Source of the DNA: Marinosulfonomonas sp.
GTDB lineage: Bacteria; Pseudomonadota; Alphaproteobacteria; Rhodobacterales; Rhodobacteraceae
Assembly (NCBI GenBank): GCA_019090885.1
Contig: JAHRVC010000228.1
Coordinates: forward strand, 1-48,947
DNA: 48,947 nt
Direction: 5' to 3'
The translations under genes were made by a program, and so were the position numbers. Every line of letters starts with the position of its first letter. Within the stretch, counting starts at the first letter, position 1. Positions 36,501-43,973 of this stretch are shown here, in pieces. Below the pieces are notes generated by a model. The model was given only the letters and a program-made list of their open reading frames with translations. It was not told where the DNA came from and did no database searches.

Positions 36501-39500
36501 AGGCGATTGGCCTCATCCTCATCAACCGCTGCGACGATCAGATAATCGGCCTTTGCGCGCAGCCGCGACAGCACTGCGGGGTCGATCCGCCCCACAAACG
36601 CGACACGCCCCATTGATCCGGGCACCGCATCAATCACCGCCAACGCCGCTCGACGCAATGTCTCAATCCCGGTGTTTGGCGGGGCACTGTCCGTGGTCAT
36701 GGCATGCAACGCCGCCTGCAACTCGTCTGCAGCGCCGGGCTGCGTCGAGCTCAACAGATCAATCAGAACCTCGGCGTCGGGCCACGGGCATTGCGTAGCG
36801 AGCGTCACCTGCCCATCATCCTCTGTTGTGGCAAGATCCATCACTGACAGCGCAGCCAGCGCCGTGTCAAAACGTCGATCTTGTGTTGTACCTGTCAAAT
36901 TCGCCGCCACAACATCCCAGGCCAGCCTACCGCCAATCGCCTCACGGATCACCTCTAGATCGGTCGGGTCCGCCGCATCGGGCCGCTTCAACTCTTGCAG
37001 AATCGCGGCCAGATTTCGGCCACCGGTTGCGGCCGCGGGCACCAGCCGTTCGTCCCAGTATTGTGTCTGCTGGCGCGATCCCAGCGGCATAGGCCGCAGC
37101 CGCAATTCTTCGACCGTTAGAACCACTTCTCCCGTGCCATCGACATAGGTGATGTCAAAGCAAACTCCAGAGTTTGACGCAGAGTGCAATGTCAGCCGCG
37201 AGCCCACAATCGGGCCGACGCCAAAGACGCGCGTGCGCCCGATGCGGGCCGGCACAAAAACGACATCATCCCGCAAACCGCGCCCAGCCAAAAGCGGCAA
37301 GACCGAGTGCAACCCAGCATCCATCAGCGTGGGGTCTATGCGAAACGCCGGCAACTCCACCTCAGCATCAGAAAATCTAGCGTCAATCCTGTCGCCATCG
37401 CCGGCCAGTTTATCAACACGCGCGAAGGCCGGCCCGTAATCCAGCGACTTCGCGGCCAACGCGGGATACAACCCTTCCGCGGCGTCGCCTTCGGCCAATT
37501 CGATTGGCTCAGGCTGCCGGGCACTTATCTCAAAAACTGCCGCGATTGCCACAACTTGCCAGTCGCTGGTGACTTTAGTCTCTAGGCTCAACCGCCTTGC
37601 TGCGCTGTCAAAGCGGACGCGTGTCTGCACCAAGTCGTTTGGGCCCAGATGTACAGGTCGTAGAATTTCCAGATCGCGAAGTTCCACTGCATCGCACCCG
37701 GCCAGTTGCGCGGCCGCTTCGACAAATATTTCCAGAATGCCGGTGGCGGGCAGGATGACCTTGCCGCCGACAGCGTGGCCGCCCAACCAAGGCAAACGAC
37801 CCAGCGACAGATCTCCGGTCCAGACATCCGCATCCGGCGAAACTCGCCCGCCCAATAAAGAGTGCTGCACACCGCGCCCGAAGATATCAAGCGAGCGGTT
37901 CGATCGTAGTTGGTAGGTGCCTCGCGTGAACGGGTAATCCGGCAACCCGCCCCGAAATGGTAGGTCTGGGCCAAGCAGGACTGCTTCATCCATCTCACCA
38001 CCATGCGCCAGCGCATTCAGCGCAATACCGCGTGCGTCACATTCTGCGTCGCGATTTTCTTCGAGGCTGCCCAGAACATCGCCACGCGCGCCGATCTCCT
38101 CAAGACAGTCGCGGATATAAGTCCGCAAGACTGATTTTGGCGAGATTTCCAGGAATAGCGAAACGCCATCGCGAGCCATCGCCTGCACGCCTTCACGAAA
38201 CCGAACCATGTCTCGGGCATTTGACCACCAGTATTCCGACGTCAACTGATCACCGCGCACTGGTTCGCCAAGACATCCAGAATAAATGGTTATCGGTGTC
38301 TCAACACCGTTGAGGTCTTTCAGCTCTTCATCCAAGCGCTTCTTCAGTGGATCAACGAAGCGCGAATGATACGGGTACTCGATCGCCAGAATCTTTCCGA
38401 CAATCCGCTGTTTACGCGCTAGCTTTAGCAAGGATTTCAGGTCTTCTTTCTTTCCCGAAACTGTTAGGCTCTCACCAGTATTCTCAGCCGCGATGTCCAC
38501 GGCGAGACCGGCCGCGGCAATCATCTCTTCAGCGTTTTCGCGACTGCAAACCAGCGCGGCCATCGCGCCTCTTTCAAACAGCTCGTCCATGGTGCGCGAC
38601 CGGGCGTAGATCCCTTTCACCGCAGTCTTGCGCGTAATCGCCCCGGCGGCATAGGCCGCAGCCAATTCGCCTGCCGAATGGCCTAGTACAGCCTGCGGGA
38701 CTAGGCCCTGATTGGCCAATGCATCCACCAGCCCAATCTGAATGGCCAACAGCAATGGCTGCGCCACAGGCGCACGGTCCAACCGCAATCCCAGATCCGA
38801 AGACATAAGCATGTCGATCACAGACTCAGAACCGAGATCTACGAAGATAGCGTTCGTCGCTTCAAAGCTTTTGCGAAAAACCGGGTCGGACCGGAGCATA
38901 TGCCGCCCCATGCCCGCCCATTGCGAACCGTTCCCGGAAAAGACGAAACCGATCTTAGCACGGTCGACCCGCGCAATCCCTTGCCCAGCCGTGCGCCCCG
39001 CCCCGTCGGCCAGCCAACTGTCCAGATTTTCGGTCAGCGATTCTGCCGATCCGGCCACCACACACAGCCGTTCGCGATGTCGCGTCAGGCGGGTATTCGC
39101 ATTGGCCATTTTTTGCGCCAGAGACTCTTGCCTCGCGACCGCAAGATCTCGCCATCTCATTGCTAGCGCGCGCAACGCCTCCGGACTCTCGGCACTGATG
39201 CGTAACGCCGGGGCAAACTCTGCTTGTCCTGTGGAAAGGGGCCGCACTTGTTGTAGGACCGCATGAGCATTTCCTCCGCCAAACCCAAAGGAATTGACGG
39301 CAGCCAGCCACGGCTTGTCCCGGGTCAAGACAGGTGTGGCCTCTTGCACTACTTCGATCTGAAGTTTCCCAAACGGAATATTCGGGTTCACCTCGCGCGC
39401 ATGCAGAGACGGCGGGATCATCCCGTGTTCCAGCGCCAGCTGCGCCTTCAGCAACCCTAGTAGGCCAGAGGCCGGTTCCAGATGACCAAAATTGGATTTT

Positions 39501-40543
39501 GCCGACCCGATCGGTAGGACCGTCTCCCGCGCCTGCCCATAGGCCTGCCCGATTGCCTGCGCTTCCAGCGGATCGCCAACCGCAGTGCCCGTGCCATGCG
39601 CCTCGACAAACGCCAGATCGTTCGGATCTATGTCGAACTCAGTTTTAGTCCGTTCCATTAACGCCTGCTGCGCGGCGCTGGATGGCAGGGCAATACCAGG
39701 CGTGCGACCGTCGCTGTTGGTTGCAGTGGCCACAAGCCACGACCTAATGAAATCCTCGGACTTCTGGGCCAGGTCACCCCGGCGCAAGATGAATACGACG
39801 GCACCCTCGGCCCGAACATAACCGTCGCCATCTTTGCCAAACGAGTGGCACAAACCTTTCTCTGACAACATTGAGGCTTGGGCGAACCCAACAAAGGGCA
39901 ACGGCGACAACAGCAGATTTACGCTACCGACAATCGCGGTGTCTATGTCACCCCGCTCAATCGCCTGCCGGGCCTGATCCAGCGCGAAAAGGCCAGAAGA
40001 ACAGGCCGTATCAACCGTATAACTCGGCCCTTTTAAATCCCAATGGTAGGAGATGCGGTTCGCAATTATCGAAAGCGTATTGCCAAGCATATACTGCGCA
40101 TCCATCAGCGACAGATCCTGAATGGCGGTCGTCGAATGGTCTGACGAGGCTGCGCCGACGAAAACTCCCGTTCGGTCTTTATCCAAGGCCGCCGTGTCGA
40201 TGCCCGCATGATCGAAGGCCAGTGCAACGGTTTCAAGCAATATCCGCTGCTGAGGATCGATTTGCTCGCATTCGCGCGGCGTTAACTCGAAAAACCCACT
40301 GTCGAAATCGTACACATTATCGACCAGTCCAGCACGGTTAACGTAGGTCTTGCCGCGACTATTGCGATCGGGGTTTTTGAATCGCTCCGCTGACCATCGT
40401 TCCGCCGGCAAAGTAGAGATAACACAGCGTCCGTCCAATAAGATTTTCCAAACGTCAGAGACGTTTTCGGCCGCCGGCAATCGGGCCGCATATCCAAGGA
40501 CTGCAACTCTTCTACTTTTTGTGCTGATTAGCTTGTTCTTCAT
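33530..40543 (-). CDS. Fully reducing type I polyketide/fatty-acid synthase (RkpA-like)
   Basis: A single 2337-residue polypeptide with domains KS-AT-DH-(structural region)-ER-KR-ACP. KS, about 10-430: C181 in DTACSSG, H316 in EAHGTG, H354 in NFGHLE. AT, about 530-830: S623 in GHSAGE, H726 in YPYHSRF. DH, about 890-1150: H923 in HAVGGKVILP, D1075. ER, about 1600-1930: GLNYRDVM, HGGAGGVGQAA. KR, about 1945-2125: TGGTGGFG, S2077, Y2090. ACP, about 2215-2295: S2253 in GFDSLM. All catalytic residues are present, so each cycle can be fully reduced to a saturated chain. There is no thioesterase. About 440 residues between DH and ER lack catalytic motifs. The frame opens with a GTG at 40546 immediately before the ATG at 40543. 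Sinorhizobium RkpA, needed for K-antigen, has the same layout. Confidence 0.92.
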   Translation of the reverse strand: MKNKLISTKSRRVAVLGYAARLPAAENVSDVWKILLDGRCVISTLPAERWSAERFKNPDRNSRGKTYVNRAGLVDNVYDFDSGFFELTPRECEQIDPQQRILLETVALAFDHAGIDTAALDKDRTGVFVGAASSDHSTTAIQDLSLMDAQYMLGNTLSIIANRISYHWDLKGPSYTVDTACSSGLFALDQARQAIERGDIDTAIVGSVNLLLSPLPFVGFAQASMLSEKGLCHSFGKDGDGYVRAEGAVVFILRRGDLAQKSEDFIRSWLVATATNSDGRTPGIALPSSAAQQALMERTKTEFDIDPNDLAFVEAHGTGTAVGDPLEAQAIGQAYGQARETVLPIGSAKSNFGHLEPASGLLGLLKAQLALEHGMIPPSLHAREVNPNIPFGKLQIEVVQEATPVLTRDKPWLAAVNSFGFGGGNAHAVLQQVRPLSTGQAEFAPALRISAESPEALRALAMRWRDLAVARQESLAQKMANANTRLTRHRERLCVVAGSAESLTENLDSWLADGAGRTAGQGIARVDRAKIGFVFSGNGSQWAGMGRHMLRSDPVFRKSFEATNAIFVDLGSESVIDMLMSSDLGLRLDRAPVAQPLLLAIQIGLVDALANQGLVPQAVLGHSAGELAAAYAAGAITRKTAVKGIYARSRTMDELFERGAMAALVCSRENAEEMIAAAGLAVDIAAENTGESLTVSGKKEDLKSLLKLARKQRIVGKILAIEYPYHSRFVDPLKKRLDEELKDLNGVETPITIYSGCLGEPVRGDQLTSEYWWSNARDMVRFREGVQAMARDGVSLFLEISPKSVLRTYIRDCLEEIGARGDVLGSLEENRDAECDARGIALNALAHGGEMDEAVLLGPDLPFRGGLPDYPFTRGTYQLRSNRSLDIFGRGVQHSLLGGRVSPDADVWTGDLSLGRLPWLGGHAVGGKVILPATGILEIFVEAAAQLAGCDAVELRDLEILRPVHLGPNDLVQTRVRFDSAARRLSLETKVTSDWQVVAIAAVFEISARQPEPIELAEGDAAEGLYPALAAKSLDYGPAFARVDKLAGDGDRIDARFSDAEVELPAFRIDPTLMDAGLHSVLPLLAGRGLRDDVVFVPARIGRTRVFGVGPIVGSRLTLHSASNSGVCFDITYVDGTGEVVLTVEELRLRPMPLGSRQQTQYWDERLVPAAATGGRNLAAILQELKRPDAADPTDLEVIREAIGGRLAWDVVAANLTGTTQDRRFDTALAALSVMDLATTEDDGQVTLATQCPWPDAEVLIDLLSSTQPGAADELQAALHAMTTDSAPPNTGIETLRRAALAVIDAVPGSMGRVAFVGRIDPAVLSRLRAKADYLIVAAVDEDEANRLHLTLKERDWVHITTLDAICDDQLFDTVFGLAAAEHLSSSQQTRLTRLGAAGADLILVDTEVDLFELMTRRYRKDSALDQFGQGLDRHGMSCVRGSWADAPDAVFVSGTYPDVDIAAPLSVTVLGECALAMSLRDANPEGQAVVTILVLPDSDLADVALAQSDALRGIGTGKGTLWLVQSGLEKDETLRGWRRSLANETARDIRSMAIADNVDPEMIVQLATRSSEQELIVDKDSVRSPRIVPVKVGAHHGGSDCRLTLEQAEQGKIDTLIWARARRIAPKAGEVEVEVAATGLNYRDVMWAQGVLPAEMLEGGFSGPTFGMECAGIVTRVGPKAPFKPGDLVVAFAPSAFSSHVTVDAETVMALPPGTDLQVAASIPVVFVTADYALNELARLSPGEWVLIHGGAGGVGQAAVQIAKRAGAKIVATAGVPQKRALLAALGVDHILDSRSLDFVGDVQRITGGRGVDVVLNSLAGEAMEQSVSCLAPFGRFVELGKRDFLANTALGLRALKDNISYYGVDADQLLLHRPEIAKRVMERVIAGLSDNSLVALPTRIFPAEMVDDAFRLMQKSGHIGKIVVVPPDVSARATVVTAPDYSGSWLVTGGTGGFGLATAKWLAKQGAERFWLVSRSGTIAAKDHADLSALGARVEVVATDVSDAGQVSALMDRIANEDGELAGIVHSAAIFDDAIFSDIGHDRIASQLGVKLGGARLLDLASRSFSLNHFWMYSSVAARVGNHGQAAYVAANLGLEGIARRRRTEGLPGLAVAWGPIGDTGYLDRAEDLRAIMELKLGKAQTANEALEALGKALAHEPARTTLTIAPIDWSRLKVDLPVVSGRLFELLNLRVGASGLGADFDLAKIITDQGEAKARKAVLEFLLDEAAKIMRIAPRKIDVDRPLTELGFDSLMGISLKMTIEERMGAELPMAQIGDGLTLARMAHDLVEAAKSGESQTTAGMMAERHLTQTAVSESLRKEIMNVALGEKRESNDR

Positions 40544-40554
40544 CACTCTGAAGT

Positions 40555-40587
40555 AGTTCCAATATTACGGTAAGTTCCCTTGGAACT
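40555..40587. promoter_or_regulatory. Three AGTTCC half-sites upstream of the synthase gene
   Basis: AGTTCC occurs at 40555-40560 and 40573-40578, and its inverse GGAACT at 40582-40587. The last two form a 6-bp dyad with a 3-bp spacer. The outer pair extends to AGTTCCAA/TTGGAACT with 17 bp between. They lie 12-44 bp before the synthase start, suggesting an operator or activator site that controls the lipid genes. The binding protein is unknown. Confidence 0.45.
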
Positions 40588-40767
40588 AGAACAAATAAGT
40601 TTCTGGTTTAATCTTCATGATTCTTAATCCCTTTGGCAATATTTCCACGAGTCACGTGGTGCGCACAAGAGCAGGTTTGCAACCGGGGATTGTTGGGCGG
40701 ATAATGTCCTGCGCCCTGTGCAAAATTCAGGGATTCCCAGCGTGGTTTGATTTGCTATTTTGGACCT

Positions 40768-40927
40768 ATGCACAAACCCTTCGCCATCCAACCCGAACTT
40801 TTCGTTTCCAGCGCCGATCGTGAACACCCCGGCCTACAAGGGCTGGATGGGGTTGAGGTAATGCTGGCCTGGTGTAAGCTCGAAATTCTGATGGTCGGGA
40901 TTTACGCTGGCAAGACTGGTCGCCCTA
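40768..40927 (+). pseudogene. N-terminal fragment of an IS5-family transposase
   Basis: The reading frame MHKPFAIQPELFVSSADREH ... GLDGVEVMLAWCKLEILMVGIYAGKTGRP resembles the first 50 or so residues of IS5-group transposases, where the same SxAxxxHPxLxxLD ... W-x-x-LE ... GIYASxTGRPSYP pattern is found. After TGRP the similarity stops, and the catalytic DDE region is absent. The sequence just upstream (CAGGGATTCCC near 40730) may belong to the insertion element end. It is a dead remnant showing past IS activity at the right border of the polysaccharide locus. Confidence 0.6.
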
Positions 40928-41029
40928 GGTGTGGACCCGTTTTTGACGCTGGAAACCAGCCGGATAACATCACACCAATGGCCCCGAATACCCTTTCAGA
41001 TCCAGCATATTATGGACCATATCGACGAT

Positions 41030-41227
41030 CTATTGTGCCGGCGCCATGTCGGTTTCCAGAAACGAACGGTTCTTTTCACCATCTGAGTTTTTCAACTCAC
41101 CGCGCAGAATATCAACCTGTTCCATGCAGTCGTCCCTTGTTACGACCCATTCGTCCAGCTCAGCCATTTCGTCTTTGGACATCGACCCTTCGGCCCAGGT
41201 ATTCCCGGTGTTCATGTCAATCTTCAC
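41030..41227 (-). CDS. Doubtful small frame (65 aa)
   Basis: A GTG-initiated frame giving an acidic peptide (MSKDEMAELDEWVVTRDDCMEQVDILRGELKN) with a helical look and no recognisable family. An internal ATG lies four codons in. No clear ribosome-binding site is present, and the start lies inside a 15-bp tandem repeat next to an IS remnant. It may be the tail of a disrupted gene. I include it because its composition looks more protein-like than the shadow frames around it. Confidence 0.25.
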   Translation of the reverse strand: MKIDMNTGNTWAEGSMSKDEMAELDEWVVTRDDCMEQVDILRGELKNSDGEKNRSFLETDMAPAQ

Positions 41228-41251
41228 CTAATCGGGCTTCACCTAATCGGG
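41222..41251. repeat. Tandem 15-bp duplication
   Basis: CTTCACCTAATCGGG occurs twice in immediate succession (41222-41236 and 41237-41251) with no mismatch. It sits between the IS remnant and the sensor kinase gene. Confidence 0.85.
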
Positions 41252-41348
41252 GGGCAGAAGTGACGGCGGCTTGTTTTTCGCCCCCCCCCTGCGTCGCCCT
41301 TTGGATAACCGAATTCCCCAAAACTGACCGATATCGGCCCAAAAGACG

Positions 41349-41386
41349 CTAATTTCCCGGTTAATTTTCTGTTAACAGGGAATTAG
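41349..41386 (-). terminator. Hairpin downstream of the sensor kinase gene
   Basis: CTAATTTCCCGGTTAA and TTAACAGGGAATTAG form a long imperfect stem (one mismatch, one bulge) around a 7-nt loop, about 50 bp after the kinase stop codon. Read on the minus strand it is followed by GCGTCTTTTGG, a weak T-tract, so it may end the kinase transcript. It could also be a regulator site. Confidence 0.4.
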
Positions 41387-41434
41387 GGGCCGAGGCTGGC
41401 TGGCCTAGGACTACGCCCACCGTCCATTTTCGTA

Positions 41435-42757
41435 TCAGCGCGCCAGTATCAAATCCACTTTTAGCCCGCCCATCTTATCACTTACCCCCAGCTGTAATGT
41501 GCCGCCATGTCGGCGCGCGATATCCTGCGCGATGGAAAGCCCCAAACCAACGCCCGAGCCCTTGTTTTGATTGCGTGACGCATCCAGCCGCGCGAATGGT
41601 TTTAGCGCTTCCTCGTATAGTTCTGGCGCAATGCCGGGGCCATCATCCTCGATTGTGTAACGAACCGAGCGGTCCAGCACTTGGACACCCAGGCAGGCCT
41701 TTTCGCCATAGCGCAAAGCATTCCCGATCAGGTTTTCCAACGCACGCTGCACCGCTACGGGCCGCATCATTGCCAGCCCCTCGCCTTTTAAGCTGGAAAA
41801 CTCCAGCACGTTGTCGATTCGGTTAAATTTCTCGGCGATTTGGCGGGCAAGTGCGATCGGATCAACCTCGGCCAGATCATCCAGCGCATCGCCACGCGCA
41901 AAGGCCAGAAATTCGTCCAGCAGCCGTTCCATATCTTCAACGTCGCGCATCAGATCTTTGGTGTCCGCATCGCCGTCTAGCAGCGACAGCCCCAACTTGA
42001 GTCGGGTTATCGGCGTGCGCAAATCATGGCTAACGCCAGACAGCATCAAGGTCCGCTGTTCGATCTGGCGTTCGATGCGCGCCCGCATATCCAAAAATGC
42101 ATTCCCTGCAGAGCGTACTTCTATCGCTCCCGCTGGCCGGTAAGGTTCGATCCGCCCCTTTCCGAAAGCCTGAGCCGCCCGTGCCAACAGGCGAATCGGA
42201 CGCAACTGATTGCGAAGGAAAATGAAGGCCACCAGCGTCATCACGAGGCCGACAAATACCATCAAAACCAAAAACTGATGTGGATTGGACGCCGAAACCC
42301 GGCTGCGGCTGACGAAAACACGGGTTTGCCCAAACTCGGTCTCCATCCACAACCTGACGTGTTTGGAATCAGATTTCACGTCCACCGCAATGATCGGCGT
42401 GATTTCATCGCGTAATATTTCAATTACTACCCTACCCGATAAATCATAAAAATTACGCGAATCGCGTAGCCGGCCAGCATCGACCGCCAGTTCAACGTCC
42501 AACGCCAGCGGGTCCGCCAAGCGGGCAACCCGCGCCGTCGCCTCGATCAGGTTGCCGGATGTGTTCACCTCTTCCAGCAGGAATTGCAGTTCCAGCGCCA
42601 GCGAGCGGGTCATCTGGCGTGTCACATCCTCGTAGTGGCGCTGAATAAAGACCAGTGATACAACCACTTGCAGCGAAATGATTGGAACCAACAGGATCAA
42701 AGCGGCGCGCCCGTAAAGGCCGCGTGGCATATATCGTTTGAGCCAGTTAAAATTCAT
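41435..42757 (-). CDS. EnvZ-like sensor histidine kinase
   Basis: A 440-residue membrane kinase: transmembrane helix about 17-37, periplasmic loop of about 125 residues, transmembrane helix about 162-182, HAMP about 183-235, phosphoacceptor H244 in GVSHDLRTPITRLKL, then the ATPase domain with ENLIGNALRYG (N-box), DDGPGIA (G1) and GSGVGLGLSI (G2). The SHDLRTPLTR-type H-box is that of the EnvZ/OmpR class. A partner OmpR-type regulator would be expected beside it, but none is in the window; the downstream side is the degenerate IS-containing region. It is divergent from the metallo-hydrolase gene with a 41-bp gap. The signal sensed is unknown. Confidence 0.88.
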   Translation of the reverse strand: MNFNWLKRYMPRGLYGRAALILLVPIISLQVVVSLVFIQRHYEDVTRQMTRSLALELQFLLEEVNTSGNLIEATARVARLADPLALDVELAVDAGRLRDSRNFYDLSGRVVIEILRDEITPIIAVDVKSDSKHVRLWMETEFGQTRVFVSRSRVSASNPHQFLVLMVFVGLVMTLVAFIFLRNQLRPIRLLARAAQAFGKGRIEPYRPAGAIEVRSAGNAFLDMRARIERQIEQRTLMLSGVSHDLRTPITRLKLGLSLLDGDADTKDLMRDVEDMERLLDEFLAFARGDALDDLAEVDPIALARQIAEKFNRIDNVLEFSSLKGEGLAMMRPVAVQRALENLIGNALRYGEKACLGVQVLDRSVRYTIEDDGPGIAPELYEEALKPFARLDASRNQNKGSGVGLGLSIAQDIARRHGGTLQLGVSDKMGGLKVDLILAR

Positions 42758-42798
42758 ACGCTATTGGTAACGCCAGAATCCACGGCAAGGAAGACACT

Positions 42799-43695
42799 AT
42801 GCACACGAACCGCCCCGAAACACTGATCACGCTCGAACCCGGCCTGCGCCGCGTTCTGGCACCCAACCCGTCACACATGACCTATTGGGGCACCAACAGC
42901 TATATTCTGGGCGAAGGTCGCGTGGCGGTGCTTGATCCGGGGCCAGCGGACCCAACGCATCTGGATGCCCTGCTTGGCGCGTTGAAGCCGGGCGAAACCG
43001 TCAGCCACATTCTGGTGACCCATTCGCACCGTGACCACTCACCGCTGTCGCGCGCACTTGCCGAGGCCACCGGCGCGCCCGTCTATGCATTTGGTGATAG
43101 CCAAGCCGGGCGTAGCGACGTGATGAAACGTCTGGTGACAGAGGGGCTGGGCGATAGCAGCGAAGGAATAGACTACGAATTCTCGCCCGATGAAATCCTT
43201 GCTGACGGGGACGTTGTGTCAGGGCAGGACTGGGCGTTGGAAGCCATTTGGACGCCGGGCCACCTAAGTAACCATTTGTGTTTTGTGTGGGATGATGCCG
43301 TATTTTCAGGCGATCACGTCATGGGTTGGGCGCCCTCAATGGTGTCACCCCCCGATGGTGACCTGACAGCGTTCATGGCATCGACAGAGAGGTTGGCCAA
43401 GCGCCGGGACAGGGTGTTTTACTCAGGCCACGGCGATCCGATTGCGGACCCTGCTGCGCGAACACAATGGTTGCTGGATCACCGTCGCAAACGGGAAAAG
43501 GCAATTATGGTGGCCCTTTCGCAAGGCCATCAGACGCTGGCGGCTTTAACCAGTGTCGTCTATGCGGATACGCCTAAAAACATGCACCCGGCCGCATCCC
43601 GCAGCCTGTTTGCGCATCTTATTGATCTAATAGAACAATCCCGTGTCACGGCTGAACCTAACATTTCCGCTGCTGCCGATTTCCGCCTGATCTGA
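42799..43695 (+). CDS. Metallo-beta-lactamase-fold hydrolase
   Basis: A protein of 298 residues with the metal-binding H75-x-H77-x-D79-H80 motif (THSHRDHSP), the later histidine in WTPGHLSNHLCF, D310-type aspartate in VFSGDHVMGWAPS and a final histidine in YSGHGDP. A C-terminal winged-helix-like tail (about 230-285) is as in the LACTB2/glyoxalase II-like branch. LACTB2-type proteins are hydrolases or nucleases, so the substrate here is open. GCAAGGAAG before the ATG is the ribosome-binding region. It is divergent from the EnvZ-like gene, a pairing that recurs in roseobacters as far as I recall. Confidence 0.85.
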   Translation: MHTNRPETLITLEPGLRRVLAPNPSHMTYWGTNSYILGEGRVAVLDPGPADPTHLDALLGALKPGETVSHILVTHSHRDHSPLSRALAEATGAPVYAFGDSQAGRSDVMKRLVTEGLGDSSEGIDYEFSPDEILADGDVVSGQDWALEAIWTPGHLSNHLCFVWDDAVFSGDHVMGWAPSMVSPPDGDLTAFMASTERLAKRRDRVFYSGHGDPIADPAARTQWLLDHRRKREKAIMVALSQGHQTLAALTSVVYADTPKNMHPAASRSLFAHLIDLIEQSRVTAEPNISAAADFRLI

Positions 43696-43776
43696 TTGAT
43701 CGATGACGTAAGATACATTTAACCAACAAATACTCTGGACGCGGCATAACACCCTTGCTATATCCGCCCTCGGTAT

Positions 43777-43851
43777 TCCGGCGTAGCTCAGTGGTAGAGC
43801 AGTTGACTGTTAATCAATTTGTCGTAGGTTCGACCCCTACCGCCGGAGCCA
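43777..43851 (+). tRNA. tRNA-Asn (GTT anticodon)
   Basis: A complete 75-nt cloverleaf with encoded CCA: acceptor TCCGGCG/CGCCGGA, D arm GCTCAGTGGTAGAGC, anticodon stem-loop TTGACTGTTAATCAA with GTT, T arm GTAGGTTCGACCCCTAC. It borders the restriction-modification operon and could serve as an integration site, but no integrase or repeated tRNA end is visible in the window. Confidence 0.97.
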
Positions 43852-43856
43852 TAATA

Positions 43857-43899
43857 AGCCCTTTAAGATCAATATCTTAGAGGGCTTCTTTGTTTTTTC
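43857..43899 (+). terminator. Strong terminator after tRNA-Asn
   Basis: AGCCCTTTAAGAT, a 4-nt loop CAAT, and ATCTTAGAGGGCT form a 13-bp stem (one G-U pair) at 43857-43886, followed by a T-rich tract to about 43899. It is placed right after the tRNA. The stem may also insulate the convergent hsdR gene. Confidence 0.85.
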
Positions 43900-43973
43900 A
43901 TGCCCACTACCATCTTCTTGAATCGCCACGGAGTCGCCACCGAATCGAAATTTGAAGTGCTGAACAGAGGCGT

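Larger units (their letters stand above)
40588..41434. other. Degenerate intergenic region with IS remnant and repeats
   Basis: About 850 bp between the synthase and the sensor kinase with no intact gene I can name. It contains an IS5-type transposase fragment, a low-confidence small frame, a 15-bp tandem repeat and a hairpin, each listed separately. The rest shows no recognisable structure. Confidence 0.5.

Noticed and set aside
43857-43973. An attachment site downstream of tRNA-Asn
   Set aside because: No repeat of the tRNA 3' end could be found in the visible sequence, and the right border of the putative island is outside the window.
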